Of a stretch of DNA of 64,000 nt, positions 44,591-53,990 are shown in pieces. The stretch is taken from positions 1 to 64,000 of the forward strand of contig JANNXJ010000045.1 in assembly GCA_031409515.1 (NCBI GenBank), given 5' to 3'. Numbering within the stretch: the first letter of the stretch is position 1; every line of letters begins with the position of its first letter. The DNA comes from SHZI01 sp031409515 (GTDB lineage: Bacteria > Pseudomonadota > Gammaproteobacteria > Steroidobacterales > GCA-2729495). Below the pieces are notes generated by a model, which saw only the letters and a list, made by a program, of their open reading frames with translations, ran no database searches and was not told where the DNA came from. The position numbers were made by a program, and so were the translations under genes.

Positions 44591-45859
44591 GCCGGTGCTC
44601 TTCATGAACGTGGGCATCACGATGGCGCTGCGGCCGCCGTCCGTGGTGGCGCAGTGGACCTGGTTGCGGCCCGCGTGCTTGGCGGCGTAGAGCGCTTCGT
44701 CGGCCCTCCCGATCAGGCTCGACACCGTTTCCCCCGGACGATACTCGGCGATGCCGATGGACACGGTGACGTGATGCAGCCCGTCGAAGGGCCGGCGCAC
44801 CACGGCCTGGCGGATGCGCTCAGCGCCCCGGAGGGCGCCCCGCAGTGAGGTCTCCGGCAGCAGCACGATGAACTCTTCGCCCCCGACACGACCGAAGGCG
44901 CTGCGGCCGGCAGTGACCGGCTCGCTGTGGTCCCCATTCGGCGCCACGGGCAGCCCGGCGGTATTCACGGTGTCCATGGTGCGCAGCGCCCCGCGCACCC
45001 GCCGCGCAAAGGCCGCCAGGATCCGGTCGCCGGCCTGGTGACCGAACTGGTCGTTCATGTTCTTGAAGTGGTCGATGTCCAGCAGGCACACGCACAGATC
45101 CTCGCCACCCCGGTCGGCCCGGGACTTCTCCCGGGCCACCATTTCCAGAATGGACTGCCGGTTGTAGGAGTTAGTGAGCTGGTCCCGTTCCGCCCGACGG
45201 GTGATCCGCTCGATGCCCGCCTGCAGTTCCGCATTCCGCGCCTGCAGTTGCTCCCGGGCGCTGGTCAAAGTCCGGGCAGCCAGGTAGATGGCTGCCAGCA
45301 GCACACTCAGCACCAGGTTCGGCAGCAGCGAGGGCAGCAATAAGGGCAGCAGGGCCGCCGCACTGATGGACGCACCCGACTGCACCAGCAAGCCCTGGTG
45401 GAACAGCGGCACCGCGGTGCTGGCCAGAGCGGCGGCGAACATCAGGCGGGCCAGCACGGGCAGGCTCGCTGCCGGCATGGCCAGCGCGATGGCCGACAGG
45501 TACATACCCACGCTCAGGACGGCGCCGGCGGGGGACCCGGAGGTGTACCAGGCAAACAGGGTGGACCAGACGATGCCCATGAGGGACTGGGCCGTTGCCA
45601 GCAGCGCAGCGGAGGGCTGCTCCACGGGCAGGCGGGCCAGCCCCAGGAACAGGCCCAGGGTGAGCGCACAGCCGAGACTGAGCACCAGGGCGCCGCCGGC
45701 AGGCAGCGGCACGGCGCCCGCCGTGTGGGCCAGCGCGGCAATGCCTGCCCAGGCGGCATAGAGCAGGGCGGCGCGCTCGTCGATCCGGCCAGGACCGGTG
45801 CCAGAACCGGTGCCAGCAGGCACAACGGCCAAAGATGCGGGTAGGGCGGGCGCTTCCAT
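44585..45859 (-). CDS. Membrane-bound diguanylate cyclase (GGEEF) with insertion
   Basis: This is a predicted cyclic di-GMP synthase. About six membrane helices occupy residues 30-200, followed by a short coiled coil and the GGDEF domain. The active site is VGGEEF. The I-site-like RTMD is separated from it by an insertion of about 25 residues (NTAGLPVAPNGDHSEP and following), in place of the usual five. The preferred start is the ATG at 45859 (424 residues). The stop codon TAG lies within a REP element. Confidence 0.87.
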   Translation of the reverse strand: MEAPALPASLAVVPAGTGSGTGPGRIDERAALLYAAWAGIAALAHTAGAVPLPAGGALVLSLGCALTLGLFLGLARLPVEQPSAALLATAQSLMGIVWSTLFAWYTSGSPAGAVLSVGMYLSAIALAMPAASLPVLARLMFAAALASTAVPLFHQGLLVQSGASISAAALLPLLLPSLLPNLVLSVLLAAIYLAARTLTSAREQLQARNAELQAGIERITRRAERDQLTNSYNRQSILEMVAREKSRADRGGEDLCVCLLDIDHFKNMNDQFGHQAGDRILAAFARRVRGALRTMDTVNTAGLPVAPNGDHSEPVTAGRSAFGRVGGEEFIVLLPETSLRGALRGAERIRQAVVRRPFDGLHHVTVSIGIAEYRPGETVSSLIGRADEALYAAKHAGRNQVHCATTDGGRSAIVMPTFMKSTGP

Positions 45860-46051
45860 AGATGGACTTCTTCTTATTGCCGGCGTGATGCCGATCTTTA
45901 TTGCCGACGATGCTGGCACACCCCCACCGGCCAAACCGTGACGCGGTTCCGGGTAAATTCCTTGCCATAACGCATCAACCCGACGGCCCCCTGTCCCGGC
46001 GCCACCGCCGCCGCCAACACCGCCGGTGGGCGGCGGCTAGAATGCCCACCG

Positions 46052-47953
46052 ATGACGGGCAGCAATACCTTTGATGTGATCGTGGTGGGCGGTGGCCATG
46101 CGGGCACCGAAGCCGCCGCGGCCGCCGCGCGCCTGGGGGCCCGCACGCTGCTGCTGACCCAGAATCTGGAAACCGTCGGCCAGATGAGCTGCAACCCCGC
46201 CATCGGCGGCATCGGCAAGGGCCATCTCGCCCGGGAGATCGACGCGCTGGGCGGGCTCATGGCCCGGGCTGCCGACCAGGCCGGCATCCACTTCCGCACT
46301 CTCAATTCCAGCAAGGGCCCGGCCGTGCGCGCCACCCGGGCCCAGGCCGACCGGGCGCTCTATCGCCAGGCCGTGCGCGGGCTGCTCGACGCCCAACCAA
46401 ACCTGCTCCTGTTTCAGCAGGGCGTGGATGACCTGATCGTCGCCGGCGACCGCGTGACCGGCGTGGTCACTCAGTCCGGACTGCGCTTTCAGGCCCGGGC
46501 CGTCGTGCTCACGGTGGGGACCTTCCTGGCCGGCCGCATCCATGTGGGCCTCACGAACTACTCTGGTGGCCGCGCCGGCGACCCGGCCTCGGTGGGCCTG
46601 GCCGCGCGCCTCCGGGAACTGCCCTTCGACGTGGGTCGCCTCAAGACCGGCACGCCGCCCCGCATCGATGCCCGCTCCGTCGACTTCAGCGCGATGACGG
46701 TCCAGCACGGCGACACACCCCGGCCCGTGTTCTCCTTCCTGGGCCGCCGGGCCGATCATCCCCGCCAGGTCCCCTGCCACATCACGCGCACCACGGCCGC
46801 GACCCACGACCTGATCCGCAACGCCCTGGACCGCTCGCCCATGTACACGGGCGTGATCGAAGGCGTCGGCCCCCGCTACTGCCCATCAGTGGAAGACAAG
46901 ATCGTGCGCTTCGCCGACAAGGACTCCCACCAGATCTTCGTCGAGCCCGAGGGCCTGAACTCCACGGAGCTGTACCCCAACGGCATTTCCACCAGCCTGC
47001 CCTACGACGTGCAGCAGGCCTTCGTGCGCACGATCCCCGGCTTCGAAAACGCCCACCTCACCCGGCCGGGCTACGCCATCGAGTACGACTACTTCGACCC
47101 CCGGGGTCTGCGGAACACCCTGGAGACCCGCAGCCTTGCCGGGCTCTGGTTCGCCGGGCAGATCAACGGCACGACGGGCTACGAGGAAGCCGCCGCCCAG
47201 GGCCTCATCGCCGGCATCAACGCGGCGCTGTCCGCCCGGGATGCCGAGCCCTGGTCGCCCCGGCGGGACGAGGCCTATCTCGGTGTGCTGGTGGACGACC
47301 TGATCAGCCGGGGCACCACCGAGCCCTACCGGATGTTCACCAGCCGTGCGGAACACCGTCTGCTGCTGCGGGAAGACAACGCTGACGCGCGCCTCACGCC
47401 CCGGGGGCGGCAGCTCGGTCTCGTCGACGACTACCGCTGGCAGGTCTTCAGCACCAAGCAGGAGGCCATCGCGGCAGAGCGGGAGCGCCTGGCCGGAATC
47501 CTCATCCAGCCCGCCGATGTCCCACTGGAGCCTCCCCTGCGTCGGGAACACCGCGCCCTGGAACTGCTCAAGCGCCCCGACGTGGACTACGCCTGGCTGA
47601 CTGGCCTTGAGCCAGTCGGCCGCCGCCCGGGTGGCGCGGAGGAGTACCCGGAACTTGCCGAACAGATCGACGCCCAGGTGGAGATCGAAGTTCGCTACGC
47701 CGGCTACGTGAAGCGCCAGCAGGACGAGATCGAGCGCAGCCGGGGCACCGACGAGCTGGCCCTGCCGGACGACCTGGACTACACGGTGATCCACGGGCTG
47801 TCCCACGAGATCCGGCAGAAGCTGGCGCGCCAGCGCCCGGCCACGGTGGGGCAGGCGTCCCGCATCCCCGGCGTGACGCCGGTGGCGGTGTCGCTGCTGC
47901 TGGTCCATCTCAAGAAGCGGCGTTCGCGCCCGCTGGCGGGCGCTGCCGGGTGA
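46052..47953 (+). CDS. mnmG: tRNA uridine 5-carboxymethylaminomethyl modification enzyme MnmG
   Basis: This FAD protein acts with MnmE on tRNA wobble uridine. The 633 residues start with the dinucleotide motif VIVVGGGHAGTEAAAAAARLG and contain CNPAIGGIGKGHLAREIDALGG, GLWFAGQINGTTGYEEAAAQG and a C-terminal helical domain. Usually rsmG follows at once, but here the stop overlaps an oppA-type gene (GTGA) and rsmG lies 15 kb away. Confidence 0.97.
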   Translation: MTGSNTFDVIVVGGGHAGTEAAAAAARLGARTLLLTQNLETVGQMSCNPAIGGIGKGHLAREIDALGGLMARAADQAGIHFRTLNSSKGPAVRATRAQADRALYRQAVRGLLDAQPNLLLFQQGVDDLIVAGDRVTGVVTQSGLRFQARAVVLTVGTFLAGRIHVGLTNYSGGRAGDPASVGLAARLRELPFDVGRLKTGTPPRIDARSVDFSAMTVQHGDTPRPVFSFLGRRADHPRQVPCHITRTTAATHDLIRNALDRSPMYTGVIEGVGPRYCPSVEDKIVRFADKDSHQIFVEPEGLNSTELYPNGISTSLPYDVQQAFVRTIPGFENAHLTRPGYAIEYDYFDPRGLRNTLETRSLAGLWFAGQINGTTGYEEAAAQGLIAGINAALSARDAEPWSPRRDEAYLGVLVDDLISRGTTEPYRMFTSRAEHRLLLREDNADARLTPRGRQLGLVDDYRWQVFSTKQEAIAAERERLAGILIQPADVPLEPPLRREHRALELLKRPDVDYAWLTGLEPVGRRPGGAEEYPELAEQIDAQVEIEVRYAGYVKRQQDEIERSRGTDELALPDDLDYTVIHGLSHEIRQKLARQRPATVGQASRIPGVTPVAVSLLLVHLKKRRSRPLAGAAG

Positions 47954-49617
47954 CCCAGTTAGTGGCGGAGTGGCGCTGGTGGCTCCCGGCGCTGACGGCC
48001 GCAGCACTGCTGGCCGCCTGCAGCCGGCCCGGCGACGAGGCGTCCCTGCCCACACCCCAGACCGTCCAGGTGGGCGGTGCCTCAGGCCAGGAACTGGCTG
48101 CCGAACAAATCCTGCGCAAGGGCAATGGCGCCGAGCCGGAGTCCCTGGATCCCCACCGGGCCGAGGGCGTGACCTCCTCCAACGTGCTGCGGGATCTCTT
48201 CGAGGGTCTTGTGACCGAAGCACCGGACGGCACCTTGATCCCCGGCGCCGCCGAGAGCTGGACCATCAGTGAGGATGGCCGCGTCTACACCTTCAAGCTG
48301 CAGCCCAGGGGCCGCTGGAGCAATGGCGACCCGGTGGTGGCCGAGGATTTCGCCTTCGGGCTCCGGCGTAGTGCAGATCCGGCCACCCTCTCCGAGTACT
48401 CCGCGATTCTTTACCCCATCGACAATGCCTACGAGGTGGTCAACGGCAGTCTGCCCGTCGACCGACTGGGGGTTCGGGCTATCGACGAGCGCACGCTGGA
48501 GATCCGCCTGCACTCCCCAACCCCCTACCTGCTGGGCCTGCTGACCCACTCCAGCACCTACCCCGTCCATAGGCCTTCTGTCGTGAAATTCGGCGACAAG
48601 TTCGCCCGGCCGGGGAATCTCGTGAGCAACGGCGCTTACGGCCTGCAGGCCTGGGTGGTGCAGTCCTACATTCAGCTGGTGCGGAACACGCATTACTGGG
48701 ATAACGACCAGACCGTCATCAACGAGGTCTGGTACTACCCGGTGGAGAACGCGGAGTCGGAGCTCAGACGCTACCGGGCCAATGAGTTCGACACGACGGA
48801 GACGGTGCCGAACCGGCAGATTCCCTGGCTCCGGAAGAACCTGCCGGCTGAACTGCACATCGCGCCCTATCTCGGCAGCTACTCCTATGGCTTCAACACC
48901 ACCCAGCCACCCTTCAAGGACAACATCCCCCTGCGCAAGGCGCTGGCCATGGCGCTGGACCGGGACATCCTGGTGGGCAAGATCACGGGCGCCGGCGAGA
49001 TTGCCGCTTATTCCTGGGTCCCCCCGGTGACCGGGTACCAGAACCAGCAGCCGGTCTGGGCCACCTGGACCCAGGAGCAGCGCAACGCCGAAGCCCGCCG
49101 CCTCTACGCACAGGCTGGTTACTCGGCGGAGCAGCCGCTGCGCATGCAACTCCTGCACAACACGGAGATCAACCACCGGCGCCTCGCCGTGGCCATGGCC
49201 GCCATGTGGCGGGACGTGCTGGGCGTGGAGACGGAGATCCTGAACCAGGAGTGGCAGGTGTTCCTGCAGACCCGCCGCACCCGCATCGACACCCAGGTGT
49301 TCCGCTACGGCTGGATCGGCGACTACAACGACCCCTACACCTTCGCCGAGATCCTGGAGTCGAAGCACGGCCTGAACGACATGAGCTACAACAACCCGCG
49401 CTACGACGCGCTATTGCTTGAGGCCTCCCGGGAAGCGGATCCGGCGGTGCGCATGGGGCTGCTTCAGGAAGCCGAGCGGGTCATGCTGGACGACATGCCG
49501 ATGCTGCCGATCTACTACTACGTGAGCAAGCAGATGGTGAAGCCCTGGGTGGCCGGCTACGAGAGCAACATCATGGACCACCATCACAGCCGTCACTTCC
49601 GCATCCTGAAGCACTGA
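47950..49617 (+). CDS. oppA: Peptide ABC transporter substrate-binding lipoprotein, OppA-type
   Basis: This is the peptide receptor of the second importer. The 555 residues start with GTG, a signal peptide and the lipobox LAAC (Cys 24). They show the family-5 fold: LRKGNGAEPESLDPHRAEGV, DGRVYTFKLQPRGRWSNGDPV-like segments, and FRYGWIGDYNDPYTFAEIL. It is closer in length to E. coli OppA than the 627-residue copy at the left end of the window. The 4-bp overlap with mnmG is unusual for an accessory gene. Confidence 0.93.
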   Translation: MTQLVAEWRWWLPALTAAALLAACSRPGDEASLPTPQTVQVGGASGQELAAEQILRKGNGAEPESLDPHRAEGVTSSNVLRDLFEGLVTEAPDGTLIPGAAESWTISEDGRVYTFKLQPRGRWSNGDPVVAEDFAFGLRRSADPATLSEYSAILYPIDNAYEVVNGSLPVDRLGVRAIDERTLEIRLHSPTPYLLGLLTHSSTYPVHRPSVVKFGDKFARPGNLVSNGAYGLQAWVVQSYIQLVRNTHYWDNDQTVINEVWYYPVENAESELRRYRANEFDTTETVPNRQIPWLRKNLPAELHIAPYLGSYSYGFNTTQPPFKDNIPLRKALAMALDRDILVGKITGAGEIAAYSWVPPVTGYQNQQPVWATWTQEQRNAEARRLYAQAGYSAEQPLRMQLLHNTEINHRRLAVAMAAMWRDVLGVETEILNQEWQVFLQTRRTRIDTQVFRYGWIGDYNDPYTFAEILESKHGLNDMSYNNPRYDALLLEASREADPAVRMGLLQEAERVMLDDMPMLPIYYYVSKQMVKPWVAGYESNIMDHHHSRHFRILKH

Positions 49618-49624
49618 TCGCCCC

Positions 49625-50560
49625 GTGCTGCGCCTCTTCTTCCGCCGCCTGCTCGAGTCGATCCCGACGCTGCTCATACTCATCGCCGTCACCTTCTTCA
49701 TGATGCGGATGGCGCCGGGCGGTCCCTTCGACAGCGAAAAGCGCCTGGCGCCGGAAGTGGAGGCCAACCTGCGGGCCGCCTACCACCTGGACGAGCCCCT
49801 CTGGCAGCAGTTCGGGCGCTACCTGTGGAACCTGGCCCAGGGAGACTTTGGCCCCTCATTTCAGTATCGGGATCGCACGGTTACCGAGCTGATCGCCAGC
49901 GGCTTTCCTGTGTCCCTCCAGCTGGGTGGCCTGGCGATGCTGATCGCCGTCGTCGCTGGCGTGGCGCTCGGCAGCCTGGCGGCGCTCCGCCAGAACAAGG
50001 CCACGGACTACACCACCATGGCAGCCGCGATGACGGGCATCTCCGTGCCCAACTTCGTGCTGGCCCCGCTGCTGGTGCTGGTCTTCGCGGTGTATCTCGG
50101 CTGGTTGCCGGCGGGTGGTCTGGGCGAAGCGAGCCTGCTCGAAGGCGGCTGGAAGAATCTGGTGCTGCCCGTATTCACCCTGGCCCTTACCCAGGTGGCC
50201 TACATCGCCCGGCTCACCCGGGGCAGCATGATCGAGGTCCTGCGCAGCAACTACATCCGCACGGCCCGGGCTCAGGGCCTCTCCACGCTGACCATACTGT
50301 TCCGCCACGCGCTGAAGCCCGCGCTCATTCCCGTCGTGTCCTATCTGGGCCCCGCCACCGCGGGCCTCATCACCGGCTCAGTGGTGATCGAGCAGATCTT
50401 TGGCCTGCCGGGTCTCGGCCGCTACTTCGTCACGGGCGCACTGAACCGGGACTACACCCTGGTGCTCGGCATCGTGGTGTTCTACGGCGCGCTGATCATC
50501 CTCTTCAATTTCCTGGTTGACCTGATCTACGGCTGGCTCGACCCGAGGTCCCGGGAATGA
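49625..50560 (+). CDS. oppB: Peptide ABC transporter permease, OppB-type
   Basis: This is a channel subunit of the second peptide importer. The 311 residues have an N-terminal helix, an LAQGDFGPSFQYRDRTV loop, the EAA region NYIRTARAQGLSTLTILFRH and the C-terminus LIYGWLDPRSR. It begins with GTG 7 bp after oppA and overlaps oppC by 4 bp. Confidence 0.94.
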   Translation: MLRLFFRRLLESIPTLLILIAVTFFMMRMAPGGPFDSEKRLAPEVEANLRAAYHLDEPLWQQFGRYLWNLAQGDFGPSFQYRDRTVTELIASGFPVSLQLGGLAMLIAVVAGVALGSLAALRQNKATDYTTMAAAMTGISVPNFVLAPLLVLVFAVYLGWLPAGGLGEASLLEGGWKNLVLPVFTLALTQVAYIARLTRGSMIEVLRSNYIRTARAQGLSTLTILFRHALKPALIPVVSYLGPATAGLITGSVVIEQIFGLPGLGRYFVTGALNRDYTLVLGIVVFYGALIILFNFLVDLIYGWLDPRSRE

Positions 50561-51462
50561 CCGCGCCCGTAGGAGCGCCTTTAAGCGCGATCGCTGTTCC
50601 CGAAGCCCCGCGCAGCCTCTGGACCGACGCCTGGTCCACCCTGCGCCAGAACCGGGCGGCGATGGCGGCCGCCGTCATCCTCGGCGCCCTGGTGCTCCTC
50701 GTGCTCGTCGGCCCCTCGCTCAGCGACCACCGCTACGACAAGCCCAACTGGGACGAAATCGCCGTGCCCCCTTCCCTGACGGGCGGTCATCTCTTCGGCA
50801 CCGACTCCCTGGGCCGCGACCTCTTTACCCGCACGCTGATGGGCGGGCGCCTGTCGCTTCTGGTGGGCGTCGTCTCCACGCTGGTCAGCATGCTCATTGG
50901 CATCGCCTGGGGTGCCACGGCTGGTTTCCTGGGCGGGCGCGCCGACCGCATCATGATGCGCATCGTCGATATCCTCTACGCGCTGCCCTTCATGTTCCTC
51001 GTGATCCTGCTGATGGTGCTGTTCGGCCGAAACATCCTGCTGATCTTCGTGGCCATCGGCGCCTGCAACTGGCTCGACATGGCGCGCATCGTCCGGGGCC
51101 AGACCCTGGGGCTGAAGCAGCGAGAGTTCATTGAGGCGGCGCGGGTGTCCGGGGTGAAACCCGGGCGCATCATCCTGCGGCATATCGTGCCGAACCTGCT
51201 GGGGGTCGTGGTTATCTACGTGACCCTGACGATCCCCCAGGTGATCCTCGTGGAGTCCTTCCTCAGCTTCCTGGGCCTCGGCGTGCAGGAACCCCAGACC
51301 AGCTGGGGCGTGATGGTGAGTGACGGCGCCATGGACATGGAGAACGCGCCCTGGATGCTGGTGTTTCCCGCCGCGTTCCTCGCCGTCACCCTGTTCTGCT
51401 TCAACTACCTGGGTGACGGCCTGCGGGATGCGCTGGATCCCCGGGACCGGAGCGGTCGATGA
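50557..51462 (+). CDS. oppC: Peptide ABC transporter permease, OppC-type, REP at N-terminus
   Basis: This is the second channel subunit. The 301 residues include SLWTDAWSTLRQNRAAMAAA, GTDSLGRDLFTRTLMGGR, the EAA loop EFIEAARVSGVKPGRIILRH and the terminal GDGLRDALDPR. Codons 4-12 are read from a REP element (50567-50591), giving PVGAPLSAI. This open REP is an unusual addition just after the start and before the conserved part. The gene overlaps both neighbours by 4 bp. Confidence 0.93.
   Translation: MTAPVGAPLSAIAVPEAPRSLWTDAWSTLRQNRAAMAAAVILGALVLLVLVGPSLSDHRYDKPNWDEIAVPPSLTGGHLFGTDSLGRDLFTRTLMGGRLSLLVGVVSTLVSMLIGIAWGATAGFLGGRADRIMMRIVDILYALPFMFLVILLMVLFGRNILLIFVAIGACNWLDMARIVRGQTLGLKQREFIEAARVSGVKPGRIILRHIVPNLLGVVVIYVTLTIPQVILVESFLSFLGLGVQEPQTSWGVMVSDGAMDMENAPWMLVFPAAFLAVTLFCFNYLGDGLRDALDPRDRSGR
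50567..50591 (+). repeat. REP element inside an oppC reading frame
   Basis: This copy differs from the 44532 REP arm at two of 25 positions, in the loop and adjacent base (TTTAA for TTCAG). The GTAG head is read as GTA-GGA, so no stop arises. It has the same orientation as the gene. Confidence 0.85.
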
Positions 51463-53264
51463 GTCCGGATCCCGCCAAACAGCTGCTGGACGTCAGTGCC
51501 CTCAACGTGTCCTTCGCGACCCGGGACGGTCCGGTGCACGCGGTGAAGGAGCTCTCCTTCCAGCTGGCGCCCGGCGAGGTGCTGGGCATCGTGGGCGAGT
51601 CCGGCTCGGGAAAAACCCAGGCGGCCATGGCGGTGCTGGGGCTGATGGCGGACAACGGCTGGATCTCCGGGAGCATCCGCTTCGAGGGCCAGGAGCTGGT
51701 GGGGATGCCGGAGAGCGCCTTGAGTGCGATCCGCGGCGCGCGGATCGCGATGGTCTTTCAGGACCCCATGACGTCGCTCAATCCCTACCTGACCATCAGC
51801 GCCCAGATGGCGCTGGTGCTGAAGCGCCACCGGGGCCTGCGGGGCGCCGCGGCCCGCAAGGAATGCGTGACGCTGCTGGATGCGGTGCAGATCAGCGACC
51901 CCGCGTCCCGGCTGCGGATGTATCCCCACGAACTGTCCGGCGGTATGCGCCAGCGGGTGATGATCGCCACCGCCTTGCTGTGCCGCCCGGCATTGCTGAT
52001 CGCTGACGAACCCACCACCGCGCTGGACGTGACCGTGCAGGCGCAGATCCTGGCGCTGATGGCCGAGCTGCGGGTGAGCTTTGGCACCGCCATCCTGCTG
52101 ATCACCCACGATCTGGGCGTGGCCGCCGGCACCTGCGACCGGCTGCTGGTGATGAAAAACGGCGAGTGCCAGGAGCAGGGGCCCATCGACGACTGCTTCC
52201 ACCAGCCGAAGACCGCCTACGCCCGGGAGCTGCTGGCGGCGGTGCCGCGCCTGGATGCGGAGCCAAACCGTGCGCCGCCAGTCGCTGCCGAGTCCGTGAT
52301 TACCGTGGAAGACCTGGCGGTTTACTACCCCGTAGCGCAGCCGGGATTCCTGGCGGCACCGAAAATGCTCCGGGCCCTGGATGGCGTCTCCCTGGAGCTG
52401 CGCCCTGGCGAAACGCTGGGGGTCGTGGGCGAGTCGGGCTCCGGCAAGTCCACGCTGGCCCGTGCAGTACTGCGGCTGGTCAAGCCGACCCACGGCACGG
52501 TGTGCCTGCTGGGCCGGGAGCTGGCCCAGCTGCCCGAGAACGAGGTGCGGGAATCCCGGCGGGACATGCAGCTGGTGTTCCAGGACCCCCTGGCGGCTCT
52601 CGACCCGCGGATGACCGTGGGGGAGATCATCGCGGAGCCTCTGGAAGTGTTCGACACCTCCTTGAGCGCTGCCGCGGTCACCGCCTGGGTCAGTGAAGCG
52701 ATGCTGCAGGTCGGGCTGGACCCGGAGTGGCGCAACCGCTACCCGCATCAGTTCTCTGGCGGCCAGTGCCAGCGCGTGGGGATTGCCCGGGCGCTGATCC
52801 TCAAACCGAAGCTGCTGGTGTGTGACGAGGCGGTGAGCGCGCTGGACGTGACGGTGCAGGCGCAGATCGTGAGTCTTCTACTGGAGTTGCAGGCCCGGTT
52901 GGGGCTGGCCCTGATCTTCATTTCCCACGACCTGGCTGTCGTCCGGCGGCTCTCCCACCGGGTGCTGGTGATGTACCTCGGCAAAGTCATGGAGCTGGCG
53001 GATGCCGACGAGCTGTACCGGAACCCCAAGCATCCCTACACCCGGGCGTTGATGGCCGCCGTGCCGATTCCGGATCCGCGGCTGGAGAAGTCCCGGGTGA
53101 AGGCGCTGGCGAAGGGGGAGGTGCCGTCGCCTCTGGCGGCGGCCGGAGGGTGTGCGTTCCGGACGCGGTGCCCCCATGTCATTGAGCGGTGCGGGGCGGA
53201 GGAGCCGCCGCTGAGGGAGTTGGGGACGGCGCGGGTGGCTTGCTGGCGGGTGGGGGAGATATGA
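51459..53264 (+). CDS. Fused dual-ATPase peptide transporter subunit, OppDF-type
   Basis: One 601-residue protein carries both ATPase domains of the importer. Domain 1 (about 1-265) has GESGSGKT, LSGGMRQRVMIATALL and ADEPTTALD. Domain 2 (about 275-600) has GESGSGKS, FSGGQCQRVGIARALIL and CDEAVSALD. In the second signature the usual Arg of SGGQRQR is Cys. A CAFRTRCPH tail motif ends domain 2. It resembles GsiA/YejF-type fusions. It completes the oppABC-DF unit. Confidence 0.93.
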   Translation: MSPDPAKQLLDVSALNVSFATRDGPVHAVKELSFQLAPGEVLGIVGESGSGKTQAAMAVLGLMADNGWISGSIRFEGQELVGMPESALSAIRGARIAMVFQDPMTSLNPYLTISAQMALVLKRHRGLRGAAARKECVTLLDAVQISDPASRLRMYPHELSGGMRQRVMIATALLCRPALLIADEPTTALDVTVQAQILALMAELRVSFGTAILLITHDLGVAAGTCDRLLVMKNGECQEQGPIDDCFHQPKTAYARELLAAVPRLDAEPNRAPPVAAESVITVEDLAVYYPVAQPGFLAAPKMLRALDGVSLELRPGETLGVVGESGSGKSTLARAVLRLVKPTHGTVCLLGRELAQLPENEVRESRRDMQLVFQDPLAALDPRMTVGEIIAEPLEVFDTSLSAAAVTAWVSEAMLQVGLDPEWRNRYPHQFSGGQCQRVGIARALILKPKLLVCDEAVSALDVTVQAQIVSLLLELQARLGLALIFISHDLAVVRRLSHRVLVMYLGKVMELADADELYRNPKHPYTRALMAAVPIPDPRLEKSRVKALAKGEVPSPLAAAGGCAFRTRCPHVIERCGAEEPPLRELGTARVACWRVGEI

Positions 53265-53417
53265 GTTGGGCCTGAAGTCTGAAACTACGCGAACCGGGCT
53301 GTTTCGACCCGTCGACTGCGAGGCCAATCCGCAGTTACATTGGTACTTGGGGCGTGGGCGACATGCCGCGTCGCGTACGAGCCCCGTGACTGCAACAGTG
53401 TAGTTGGAGAGCGAACC
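53265..53417. other. Intergenic spacer before a toxin-antitoxin pair
   Basis: No gene is visible. GTTGGGC just after the oppDF stop resembles an integron core box, but no partner box is found. The promoter of the following pair should lie here; no convincing -35/-10 pair was identified. Confidence 0.3.
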
Positions 53418-53654
53418 ATGCCAAGCAAGCTGCCTATTCCGCCGGAGTTTGACCAGGCATCGACTCAGGAACGCATCGATTTTGTCCAGGACCTCTGGGA
53501 CCGGATTGCCGCAGATCCTGAGAACGTTCCCGTTCCGGATGAACACCTGCGAATCGTTGACGAGCGTCTGCGGGAGTCACCGACGAGTCCGGAAGGCAGC
53601 CTCTCCTGGGATGAGGCCAAGGCAGTTCTGCTGGCCGGGAGCAGACAGACTTGA
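53418..53654 (+). CDS. Addiction-module antitoxin (Unstab_antitox family)
   Basis: This 78-residue acidic protein matches the putative addiction-module component family: TQERIDFVQDLWDRIAADPE, VPVPDEHLRIVDERLRE and SLSWDEAKAVLL. Such antitoxins neutralise RelE/ParE toxins encoded just downstream. The stop overlaps the next start as TTGA. I chose the ATG at 53418, preceded by TTGGAGAG. Confidence 0.87.
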   Translation: MPSKLPIPPEFDQASTQERIDFVQDLWDRIAADPENVPVPDEHLRIVDERLRESPTSPEGSLSWDEAKAVLLAGSRQT

Positions 53655-53965
53655 GGCCCGTCCGGGTTGATCCCCGGGCACTTGCCGACCTGGCCCAGGC
53701 TGAGGCCTGGTACGACAATCAACGCGCAGGGCTCGGGGCCCGATTTGTCCGTGAGGTCGAGCGCGCCCTGGCTGTCGCATCAGCCCAGCCCTTCGGGTAT
53801 TCACGGTTCCGGAGGCACACCCGGCGTGTCCACCTCAGGCATTTTCCGTACGCCATCTACTACGTCATTGAAGGCGAGCTGCTCAGGGTGCTGGCCGTCC
53901 TTCATCAACGGCGGGGGACGTCGGCCTGGCGCGGGCGTGTGCAGGAAGCTGCGCAAGTCGCATAG
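53651..53965 (+). CDS. RelE/ParE family toxin
   Basis: The 104 residues have the ParE/RelE pattern: LADLAQAEAWYDNQRAGLGA, RFVREVERALAVAS, QPFGYSRFRR and HFPYAIYYVIEGELLRVLAV with a terminal HQRR. It starts with TTG overlapping the antitoxin stop. The target (gyrase or ribosome) cannot be told. The pair looks intact. Confidence 0.88.
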   Translation: MRPVRVDPRALADLAQAEAWYDNQRAGLGARFVREVERALAVASAQPFGYSRFRRHTRRVHLRHFPYAIYYVIEGELLRVLAVLHQRRGTSAWRGRVQEAAQVA

Positions 53966-53990
53966 CGTGCTGGCGGGTGAGCTCTAAGCC

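Noticed and set aside
53265..53273. GTTGGGC box after oppDF as an attC end
   Set aside because: No matching left box within attC range was found.
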